A stretch of 40,877 bases of DNA from NCBI RefSeq assembly GCF_010820555.1, contig NZ_JAAIKD010000008.1:1-40877 (forward strand). The letters are read 5' to 3'. The notes beneath the pieces are model-generated. The model was not told the origin of the DNA. It saw only the letters and a program-made list of their open reading frames with translations, and did no database searches. The stretch is from Psychroflexus aurantiacus (lineage in GTDB: Bacteria > Bacteroidota > Bacteroidia > Flavobacteriales > Flavobacteriaceae). The position numbers and the translations under genes are program-made. Below, one piece after another: positions 31,105 to 38,543 of the stretch (position 1 is the stretch's first letter; every line of letters begins with the position of its first letter).

Positions 31105-31896
31105 ATGAATATTGGCTTGGTGTTATCTGGAGGAGGTATGCGAGGAGCTGCACACATAGGTGTTATTAAGGCTTTAGAGGAACACGGTATTTTTCCAACC
31201 CATATTTCTGGAGCGAGTGCAGGAGCTATTGTTGGTGCATTGTACGCTTATGGGTATGATTGGGAAACTATGTTTAAATTCTTTAAAACCTTTCAGTTAT
31301 TGGATTTTAAAAAATATGCACTAGGAAAACCAGGTATTATTGATGCCGAAAAGTTTTATCCTCAATTTAGTGCTCTTTTAAAAGACGATAATTTTAGCGC
31401 ACTTAAGAAATCATTAACCATTACTGCTACAGATATTTTAAAAGGAAACCTTAAAACCTTTAGCGAAGGAGAACTTATAAAACCCATTCTGGCATCTGCA
31501 GCTTTCCCAGGCTTTTTTGCACCTGTAAAAATTGAAGATTCTTTTTATATAGATGGTGGTGTACTTAATAATTTTCCTATTAGTGTATTGAAGCCAAAAT
31601 GCGATATCATCATTGGTAGCTACGTTAATGGTTATGATGCTATTAGTATTAAGGATTTAAAACATTTTCATAATGTTGTGGAGCGTACGTTCAAATTAAA
31701 ATCAGTTAAAGAAGATTATAAAAAATTTAAGCATTGTGATTTAGTAATTGTGCCAAAAGCATTAGGCAAGTATGGCACGTTTGATAAAAAGTACCTTAAC
31801 GACATATTTAATATAGGTTACAGCGCAACCATAAAAGCACTCAAAAATGATATATCGCTTAAACTAAAATTTCCTAATAAATTCGCTCAAAACTGA
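31105..31896 (+). CDS. Patatin-like phospholipase
   Basis: 263 residues, a cytoplasmic serine lipid acyl hydrolase. The oxyanion loop is LSGGGMRGAAHIGV (residues 7-20), the nucleophile motif GASAG has Ser38, and the catalytic Asp150 is in IDGGVLNNFP. Patatins cut acyl chains from phospholipids. It lies divergent to mlaEFD with a paired promoter, suggesting coordinated membrane lipid turnover. Its stop codon TGA is also the first three bases of the next FNR-type box. Confidence 0.93.
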   Translation: MNIGLVLSGGGMRGAAHIGVIKALEEHGIFPTHISGASAGAIVGALYAYGYDWETMFKFFKTFQLLDFKKYALGKPGIIDAEKFYPQFSALLKDDNFSALKKSLTITATDILKGNLKTFSEGELIKPILASAAFPGFFAPVKIEDSFYIDGGVLNNFPISVLKPKCDIIIGSYVNGYDAISIKDLKHFHNVVERTFKLKSVKEDYKKFKHCDLVIVPKALGKYGTFDKKYLNDIFNIGYSATIKALKNDISLKLKFPNKFAQN

Positions 31897-31936
31897 TACT
31901 TATCATTCCTAAATAGCTTCTCTAACCCTAATTTTA
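31894..31936 (+). promoter_or_regulatory. FNR-type box plus -7 element, promoter of the 31949-33902 operon
   Basis: The box TGATACTTATCA is at 31894-31905, overlapping the patatin stop codon. TAATTTTA is at 31929-31936, 23 bp on. The gene starts 44 bp after the box. Confidence 0.82.
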
Positions 31937-31948
31937 TTAGAAATCAAT

Positions 31949-32218
31949 ATGAGAACTACGGTTCATATACAAAACTTAAAATGTGGTGGTTGTGAAAACA
32001 CCATTATTAACAGACTTTCTGAAGTCAAAAATATCAGTGAAGCAGAGGTTAATCAAGATGATGAAACCGTATCATTTGATTACCATACCAAGCATGATTT
32101 TGAAAGCGTAAAACATGTGCTTTCGGGCATTGGTTACCCGATTGTTGGAGCAGATAATGAATTGAAAACAAAAGCGCAGTCTTATATAAGTTGTGCTATA
32201 GGAAGAATTAAAAAATAA
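31949..32218 (+). CDS. Heavy-metal-associated (HMA) domain protein, CopZ-like
   Basis: 89 residues. The HMA fold begins TTVHIQNLKCGGCENTII with metal-binding Cys12 and Cys15. A second strand follows (SEAEVNQDDETVSFDY), and the tail has one extra Cys. It may carry Cu(I) or another soft metal. Note that the first metal-site residue is K in place of the M or T seen in many copper chaperones. It begins an operon with a peroxiredoxin 5 bp further on. Confidence 0.88.
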   Translation: MRTTVHIQNLKCGGCENTIINRLSEVKNISEAEVNQDDETVSFDYHTKHDFESVKHVLSGIGYPIVGADNELKTKAQSYISCAIGRIKK

Positions 32219-32223
32219 AAATT

Positions 32224-32961
32224 ATGGAAACACTACAAGAACATGAGCAAATAATAGCAATGCCAAGAATTGGTGATAAAGCACCAGAATTTAAGGCAGT
32301 AACTACACAAGGCGATATTAATTTTCCTTCAGATTATAAAGGAGAATGGGTTATCTTATTTAGCCACCCAGCAGATTTTACACCTGTTTGTACAAGTGAG
32401 TTTATAACTTTTGCTCATCTCGAAGATAAGTTTGATAAAGCCAATTGCAAATTGGTTGGACTTTCAATAGACGGTTTATACAGCCATATTGCATGGTTGC
32501 GAACAATTAAGGAAAAAATTGAATTTAATGGAATGCAAAATATTGAAGTCAAGTTTCCATTAATTGAAGACATTACCATGGAAGTCGCCAAAAAATATGG
32601 TATGATACAGCCTGGTGAAAGTAAAACACATGCAGTAAGAGCTGTGTTTTTTATTGACCCTAAAGGCATGATCAGAGCGATTATTTATTATCCTTTAAGT
32701 CTTGGTAGAAATTTTGATGAAATCTATCGCGCTTTAATCGCAATGCAAACATCTGATAAATTTGAAGTGGCTACACCTGCCGATTGGAATCCTGGTGATG
32801 ATGTAATTATTTCACCAGCAGGTTCTTGTGGTGTTGCAGAAGAACGGATGACATCTACAGATGAATTAAACTGTAAAGATTGGTTCTTTTGTACCAAACC
32901 ATTAGATAAGAAAGACGTGTTAGATAAGATTCTTAAAAAACCTAAACTTCTTGCAAAGTGA
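32224..32961 (+). CDS. Peroxiredoxin, Prx6 / archaeal-like type
   Basis: 245 residues. It reduces peroxides. The peroxidatic cysteine is Cys56 in HPADFTPVCTSEF, with the conserved Arg in KTHAVRAVFFIDPKG. The C-terminal extension has CKDWFFC, as in archaeal Prx6 enzymes that use these cysteines in the cycle. Normal length, no signal peptide. The thioredoxin encoded at 17931 or another reductant could recycle it. The stop overlaps the GTG start of the L,D-transpeptidase by 4 bp. Confidence 0.95.
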   Translation: METLQEHEQIIAMPRIGDKAPEFKAVTTQGDINFPSDYKGEWVILFSHPADFTPVCTSEFITFAHLEDKFDKANCKLVGLSIDGLYSHIAWLRTIKEKIEFNGMQNIEVKFPLIEDITMEVAKKYGMIQPGESKTHAVRAVFFIDPKGMIRAIIYYPLSLGRNFDEIYRALIAMQTSDKFEVATPADWNPGDDVIISPAGSCGVAEERMTSTDELNCKDWFFCTKPLDKKDVLDKILKKPKLLAK

Positions 32962-33902
32962 AAAAACTTATAACGTTTTTCATTATAGGCATGGCTATCA
33001 TTTTATTGTTTACCCTTAAACTTTGCTGTCCAAAAGATGAAGCTCTAAATCTGTCTTCAAAACTGGTAAATACTGAAGTATTTTCAAAATCTAATTCTGT
33101 AAAAAAAGTATTTGTAAAGAAAAAGGTTTTAATAGAGAATTACTTCAACTATTTAGATTCTATCGTTGAAAAATATCAGCATTTAACACCTTATGATTTG
33201 AACGAACATGTATTGGTAAGAGCCAATCCTTGGATTATAGATACGCTTCAAAATACCGATTATTATAGGATGATGGCAAAAGATTCTTTTGTGTACAATC
33301 AAAAAAAGATGATAGCGTTGCCTATGGGAAATACACTTGTTATTCCAAACTCTATTCAAGCAAAAAAAATATCAGATAGGTTTCAAAACACATTAATAGA
33401 TATCAATATTCCAGAGTTTAAACTTCGTATTTATGAGGACTCAATCAAACTTTTTGAATTTCCTATACGCGTAGGAACAAATGAAAAGAAATATTTAAAA
33501 ATGTCTGGAAGAATTCAGGATTTAAAAACAAAAACTGGAAAGGGTTCTATTATTAGCCATGTTCGTAACCCAAGATATGTGAATCCGGTCAATAACCACG
33601 AATACTTTGTAACCAAAAGAGATGATGGGAAAGTGACCAAATTGCCTCAAATCCCTTTTATAGAAACAGAATTGAACGGACTACGCCACGGACAGCTCAT
33701 TCATCCAACAACAAACCCAATAACTTTAGGTAAGGCATATTCCAATGGTTGTATTGGAACTAAAGAAGCCGATGCTTGGGTTATTTATTATTATGCGCCG
33801 ATTAACACCGAGACACAGATTCGGTACAATTTAAGTGTAGTTAATGACCGAGGTGATACGATTAGATTAAAAGATATTTATGAATTCACTAAAAAGAACT
33901 AA
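32958..33902 (+). CDS. L,D-transpeptidase (YkuD domain)
   Basis: 314 residues starting at GTG, which overlaps the previous stop (GTGA). An N-terminal membrane anchor or signal (LITFFIIGMAIILLFTL) is followed by a linker. The YkuD domain from about residue 135 has HGQLIHPTT and the catalytic motif YSNGCIGTKEADAW, in which Cys is the nucleophile and the usual R after the motif is T. It would form 3-3 peptidoglycan cross-links in the periplasm, a reaction used in slow-growing cells. Third gene of its operon. Confidence 0.9.
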   Translation: MKKLITFFIIGMAIILLFTLKLCCPKDEALNLSSKLVNTEVFSKSNSVKKVFVKKKVLIENYFNYLDSIVEKYQHLTPYDLNEHVLVRANPWIIDTLQNTDYYRMMAKDSFVYNQKKMIALPMGNTLVIPNSIQAKKISDRFQNTLIDINIPEFKLRIYEDSIKLFEFPIRVGTNEKKYLKMSGRIQDLKTKTGKGSIISHVRNPRYVNPVNNHEYFVTKRDDGKVTKLPQIPFIETELNGLRHGQLIHPTTNPITLGKAYSNGCIGTKEADAWVIYYYAPINTETQIRYNLSVVNDRGDTIRLKDIYEFTKKN

Positions 33903-33909
33903 TCGTTAA

Positions 33910-34275
33910 TTAGTCAATTTCAGTTAGCTCATTTTCTGTTGCTTTTCCAGCTTCGTAACAATCTAAATTATAAATAGTAGTTTCTGCAATATTAGTCAAT
34001 GCTTCGTCTGTAAGAAAGGCATGATGCCCAGTTTTCAACACATTTGGCAAAGTATTTAAAAGCATTAAGTTGTCATCGTTTGGTATATCTTGTGAACGGT
34101 CTTTGAAGAAAACACCTTTTTCATTTTCATACACATCAATACCTAAAGCACCTATTTTTTTACTTTTAAGGCCAGCGATGACAGCTTCAGTATTGATCCC
34201 ACAACCTCTAGCGGTATTAATGGTGATAATACCATCTTTCATTTCATCAATTAAATCGATCGTTTTTCTAAATTC
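33910..34275 (-). pseudogene. ldhA: Remnant of a D-lactate dehydrogenase gene
   Basis: Only the C-terminal part of a 2-hydroxyacid dehydrogenase is left. DLIDEMKDGIITINTARG is followed by NTEAVIAGLKSKKIGALGID, VYENEKGVFF, PNVLKTGHHAFLT and NIAETTIYNLDCYEAG. The whole N-terminal substrate and first half of the NAD domain are absent. An upstream ATG at 34410 opens a frame, but above about 34275 it runs antisense to the next gene's signal peptide and has no dehydrogenase similarity. This marks a breakpoint where the following module joined the island. Confidence 0.82.
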
Positions 34276-34334
34276 ATCAAACCAATGAGAAATGATTTGT
34301 TCTAAGTTGAGGAATGTTTTTTTACATTTGATTA

Positions 34335-37300
34335 TTGGACACTCATAATACTGTTCTTTTGAAACCCTTATTCCTTTTTCTTTTTTTATACGGCACAACA
34401 TTGTTTGCACAGCAGGAAGCTTCTGTAGTTCTTAACACAAGCACCTTTACCTATAGAGATGGATATTTGATATCTAATCCGTTTGATGCCAAATATGATA
34501 GGGACGGATGGCTTTGGATTTTGGGAGAAAGCAGAGAGTCTAATCCTAACCTTTTTGGCGATAAGAGGATTATTATTCAGCGGTTTGATGGTGCTAATTT
34601 TTTCACTTTAAACATCCCAAATACTTCAGATGAAAAAATTAAGGACGGTCTTTTTTTTAAGCATGAAAAAGGACTGTATCTAAAATTATTCTATAAAGCT
34701 TCTAGCGCAAAGATATATCATATAGATACTCAGACTTTGAAATTCTCGCCTGTTGACGCTTATAATACGTTGAAAAAGGAATTTATCATTTCTAAAGAAT
34801 ACGAAACAGGCGATACAACAAGACTGTTGATTACCTCAAAAAATAAATTGTATAGTGCGGAAATTGATGACCTGCAATTAAAGTTCATAGACTCATTATC
34901 GTTTAACGGTCCTGTGGAACAGCCTCTTCTTTCTGAGGTTAGTTCTACAGATCAATTCTCTATCGTAAAGTTATCATTCAACAAAGAATTATTGCTTCTG
35001 GATTCCCAGGGTAAAATTAAAAAGAAACTGTCTAAAAGTGATTTTATCACTAAAGATGGAGCACATTTTTATCCCAGTGACATCCAAAATTTCTTGGAAG
35101 TCAATAATCAGTATTACTATTATCTGGAGGATTATGAAAATGTTTTTAAATACCAGAATGGGCAGTTTATAGAAGTGCCAAAAACAGGTGAGTATCATCA
35201 ATTAAATCGAGATCTAGTATTCAATACCGATTTTACCAAAGCTTATACAAAGAAAAACGTGGGTGACTACAGTGAGTTCAAACTTTATAACTTCACTAGT
35301 TTTAAACCCAAGCTCCATACAACACTAGAGTATAAGAATTTCTCTACAACGGCTTATAAAAAATTAGGCAAAGATCTGGTCATACTCAATGATGAAAAAT
35401 TATCAGTCTATATTTTTAACAACACTAAGGTCAAAACCTTTCTTAAGGGCAAAAGTGTCAGAGCCATTCAACAGCTTCATGAAAGCACCTATATGGTTTC
35501 CTCCGATGAGGATGGGTTTTATCTAATCGATGTAGAAGCTGACACAGCCCAAAAAATAAATTTTTCATTACATGAGAAAGACTTCTCCATCAATCATGCA
35601 CGTGATATAGTTATAGAATACGATAACATGCTCATAGGGAATCTCAATTCTTTATTCACCTTGAATTCAAGTTTTGATATTTCACAGGATAAGATGCTGG
35701 ACATTGCAGCTGAAGAAATGATCAAAATTAAGGATACCATTTTTACAACAGGTCAAGGTGATTTTATTTATAAATACAGCATTAACGAAAATAAACACAC
35801 TAAAATTCCAAATAGCAACACCTTTCAAGTGAAAGAGTTTGCAACGGATGGTGAAACCCTCTATGCCACTTCATCGCAAGGCCTTTTTGAATATAGAAAT
35901 GGCAGAGTCCAAATACATAGCTTTGAAAACGAGGATGCTAAAAACTTGCTATCCATCCATTATTCGGATAATTATGGTGTTCTGGTATCCTCCAAACAGG
36001 GTGAATTGTATGGATTCAACACAACCACCAAAAAACTGGACTTTATTTATGACGATTACTTCAATGCCGCTATTGTAGGCATGGTTGAAGATGACAATAA
36101 CAATTTGTGGCTTAATACTCATGTCGGTATTGTTTCCTTTAACCCGGCTACCAAAAAAATACTGAGGTATGGTTTAAAAGATGGACTTTATGAACTTGAA
36201 GGAAACCAGTACAGCACTTATAAAGATTCGCATGGGAATATTTTTATGGGGAGTTCTAACGGGCTAAGTTTTTTCAATCTGAGAAAATTGAGCAAAAAAA
36301 GGATTGATGTGCAACCCAGGTTTAGCTCTATATCATTTTTTAACAGTGAAAAAAATAGGTGGGAAATAAATACGTCGCCTCAATTTTTAAACAACACTAA
36401 AGAAATCGTTCTGCCATCAGAATACAGAAGGTTTTCTGTCAATACGTCCGTTTTTGAAAGCTTAAACCCTCAGGATGTAAATTATCGATTTCGTTTACTC
36501 AATGAAGGAATTGAATCTGAATGGTACGCCACTTTTCCTGGTAAGGAATTGTTGTATGCTAACCTTGCACCGGGCAAGTACACCCTGCAACTTGAAGCCT
36601 TAGACAGTTCTAATACTAAATTAGGAGAAACCTTGGAACTCACTGTCATCTCTGAACAGGTGTTTTATAAAACCTGGTGGTTCATTAGCTTAATAGTGTT
36701 CACGATTATAGGGGTTCTGATCTATTTGTTCAATCAGTACAAAATCAAACAAGACTTATTTGCAAAAAACGAACTGGCATTGAATGAAGCGATGGTAAAA
36801 AATAATATGATGTTAGAAATACATCACCGGATTAAAAATAATCTTCAAATCGTTTCAGGGTTTTTAGAGTTGCAAATGGCTGGTAGCGACGATAAATTTT
36901 TAAAAAGTGTTTTAGAAAATAGCCAGGGAAGGATAGAGTCCATAGCGGGTATTCACGAATTGCTCTATCACACTGATAATGAAAACAACGTGGCAGTAAA
37001 AGAAAACGTGGAACGTATTATAACCTATTATAAAAAATTATTTTTATTTAGCATTGAATACGAAGTGGATATCGATTCTTCGATTATGGGTATTGATCAG
37101 CTAACTCCTTTTTCCATTTTATTCAACGAGTTGATCAGTAACTCTAACAAACATGCGTTTGAAAGAATTGATCATCCAAAAATTACCATACGTTTTCATA
37201 AAAACAAAAACGTGTATGCATTTGAATATTTTGACAACGGTGATTTTAAAACAGAAAACAATAATGCCAACACCATGGGCATGAGAATCATAACTATGAT

Positions 37301-37382
37301 GAACAAACAACTCAAAGGAAGATTAAGCATTAAGAAAGATAATCATTTTCATTTAACCATGTTTTTTCCAATCAATGGCTAG
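34335..37382 (+). CDS. Membrane sensor histidine kinase: Reg_prop/Y_Y_Y periplasmic domain plus HisKA_2
   Basis: 1015 residues. Signal peptide LKPLFLFLFLYGTTLFAQ; then about 650 residues of beta-propeller-type repeats; a Y_Y_Y domain (VNYRFRLLNEGIESEWYAT near residue 715); one membrane helix WWFISLIVFTIIGVLIYLF near residues 781-800; then HisKA_2 with phospho-accepting His near residue 830 (EIHHRIKNNLQIVSGFLEL) and a HATPase end (LFNELISNSNKHAF, GMRIITMM). It resembles the sensory half of polysaccharide or signal sensors of Bacteroidetes, but the output is a separate LytTR protein. It overlaps that gene by 8 bp. Confidence 0.92.
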   Translation: MDTHNTVLLKPLFLFLFLYGTTLFAQQEASVVLNTSTFTYRDGYLISNPFDAKYDRDGWLWILGESRESNPNLFGDKRIIIQRFDGANFFTLNIPNTSDEKIKDGLFFKHEKGLYLKLFYKASSAKIYHIDTQTLKFSPVDAYNTLKKEFIISKEYETGDTTRLLITSKNKLYSAEIDDLQLKFIDSLSFNGPVEQPLLSEVSSTDQFSIVKLSFNKELLLLDSQGKIKKKLSKSDFITKDGAHFYPSDIQNFLEVNNQYYYYLEDYENVFKYQNGQFIEVPKTGEYHQLNRDLVFNTDFTKAYTKKNVGDYSEFKLYNFTSFKPKLHTTLEYKNFSTTAYKKLGKDLVILNDEKLSVYIFNNTKVKTFLKGKSVRAIQQLHESTYMVSSDEDGFYLIDVEADTAQKINFSLHEKDFSINHARDIVIEYDNMLIGNLNSLFTLNSSFDISQDKMLDIAAEEMIKIKDTIFTTGQGDFIYKYSINENKHTKIPNSNTFQVKEFATDGETLYATSSQGLFEYRNGRVQIHSFENEDAKNLLSIHYSDNYGVLVSSKQGELYGFNTTTKKLDFIYDDYFNAAIVGMVEDDNNNLWLNTHVGIVSFNPATKKILRYGLKDGLYELEGNQYSTYKDSHGNIFMGSSNGLSFFNLRKLSKKRIDVQPRFSSISFFNSEKNRWEINTSPQFLNNTKEIVLPSEYRRFSVNTSVFESLNPQDVNYRFRLLNEGIESEWYATFPGKELLYANLAPGKYTLQLEALDSSNTKLGETLELTVISEQVFYKTWWFISLIVFTIIGVLIYLFNQYKIKQDLFAKNELALNEAMVKNNMMLEIHHRIKNNLQIVSGFLELQMAGSDDKFLKSVLENSQGRIESIAGIHELLYHTDNENNVAVKENVERIITYYKKLFLFSIEYEVDIDSSIMGIDQLTPFSILFNELISNSNKHAFERIDHPKITIRFHKNKNVYAFEYFDNGDFKTENNNANTMGMRIITMMNKQLKGRLSIKKDNHFHLTMFFPING

Positions 37383-38043
37383 ATTCAACGTATATATATT
37401 AGAAGACGAAATAGTAACCCAAGAGTTATTAAAGGAAGCGGTTCAAAAATTAAAGTTTAACGTGTGTGGAATGTCGTCTGATGCAGAAACTGCATTTAAA
37501 GAGATTAAAGTATTACAACCTGATATTGCGATTTTGGATATTAAAGTGAAGGGTGCGAAAACAGGAATATGGTTGGGAGATCAACTGAAGATACCTGTTA
37601 TTTATCTCACAGCATTTAGCGATACTACAACCATAAAAAAGGCGATATCCACAAAAGCTGCGGGTTACATAGTCAAACCTTTCAAGGCAAATGACCTGTT
37701 TATCGCACTGGAATTAGCAGTTGATAAAATAGGTAGTGTTCCACAGGTAATCGTTAAAGACCGTAACAAGAAAATTGTGATTCAAGGTAAGGATATTTTA
37801 TATGCAAAAAAAGAAGATCAGTATCTCATACTCTATTTGAAGGATTCACAAAAAATAGTGCGATCCAGTATCACTGATTTTTTGGGTAAAATCAATTCCG
37901 ATTCTTTTATTCAGGTACATCGTTCCTATGTTGTGAACCTGGACCATCTCACTGGGTTTTATGCTAAAGAGATTATCATAGACAACATTAGCATTCCCAT
38001 TTCAAAATCATTTTCCAAGGAAGTTAAGAAGAGAATAGCTTAA
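37375..38043 (+). CDS. Response regulator, REC-LytTR
   Basis: 222 residues. The receiver domain holds YILEDEIVTQELL, Asp near residue 56 in DIAILDIKVKGAKTG, and AAGYIVKPF. The LytTR DNA-binding domain starts near residue 125 (VIVKDRNKKIVIQGKDILYA) and ends with FIQVHRSYVVNLDHL and ISKSFSKEVKKRI. Partner of the kinase upstream (8-bp overlap). A LytTR-type direct repeat lies 363 bp downstream, in front of the NHL gene, a likely target. Confidence 0.93.
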   Translation: MARFNVYILEDEIVTQELLKEAVQKLKFNVCGMSSDAETAFKEIKVLQPDIAILDIKVKGAKTGIWLGDQLKIPVIYLTAFSDTTTIKKAISTKAAGYIVKPFKANDLFIALELAVDKIGSVPQVIVKDRNKKIVIQGKDILYAKKEDQYLILYLKDSQKIVRSSITDFLGKINSDSFIQVHRSYVVNLDHLTGFYAKEIIIDNISIPISKSFSKEVKKRIA

Positions 38044-38401
38044 AGAAAAGCAATGATTTGCCCCTCGGCAAATAAGCGGAGTCAGAAAAAATAAAGATTT
38101 TACTGTCCAGACCTAGTCATTTATAGGCTGTTTTAGGATTTAGGTAATCCGCTTTTTCAAAAATGGTTAACATTCCCTGTTTGTGTTTTAAGTAAATCAT
38201 GCATTGCCCCAACTATATGGCGATGGCTTTTCAATAGATGAATGAAATACCTCAAAAGAGAGATAAACAGCTATCACATATGACCAGTTCGTCTCTTTGG
38301 TATGCAGGTCATGGATCTTTTGTCGCAGTGATGTACCCAACTTCAAATTTCTTACAGTGATGCATATCAATCGCGTATGCCTTTCAACAATTCTTAAAAA
38401 A
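38044..38401. other. Intergenic spacer, no gene identified
   Basis: Between the LytTR gene and the regulatory repeats before the NHL gene. A short hairpin ATTTGCC / GGCAAAT (38056-38073) without T-run follows the stop codon. A minus-strand stretch of roughly 85 codons without stop exists here, without ATG and without recognisable similarity. A TGATGCATATCA at 38358 lacks a -7 element. Confidence 0.5.
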
Positions 38402-38402
38402 A

Positions 38403-38436
38403 TCCGTTCACGACAAAAAAGTAGTGGTTCACGACA
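38403..38436 (+). promoter_or_regulatory. Direct repeat, candidate LytTR-binding site
   Basis: GTTCACGACA occurs at 38406-38415 and again at 38427-38436, starts 21 bp apart, that is two helical turns. LytTR regulators typically bind two direct repeats with a GTT core at this spacing. The site is about 107 bp before the NHL start codon. A TAGTTTTA-like stretch at 38465-38472 could be the -7 element. Confidence 0.6.
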
Positions 38437-38543
38437 TTTTTTATAATCAAAATACGCTATTTCTTAGTTTTACTCTTAAAATGCGAATTGAATCGATAAA
38501 TACGTGTATTGATACTTCAGCAATGTTAAAAATAATCATACCT

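Noticed and set aside
38358-38369. TGATGCATATCA, a perfect TGAT-N4-ATCA box before the NHL gene
   Set aside because: No TAnnTTTG/A element at the required 22-23 bp spacing in either direction, and the gene starts 175 bp away; likely chance.
38200-38460. Minus-strand stretch of about 85 codons without stop in the spacer before the NHL gene
   Set aside because: No ATG or other convincing start, no recognisable similarity, and it runs across the direct repeats that look regulatory.
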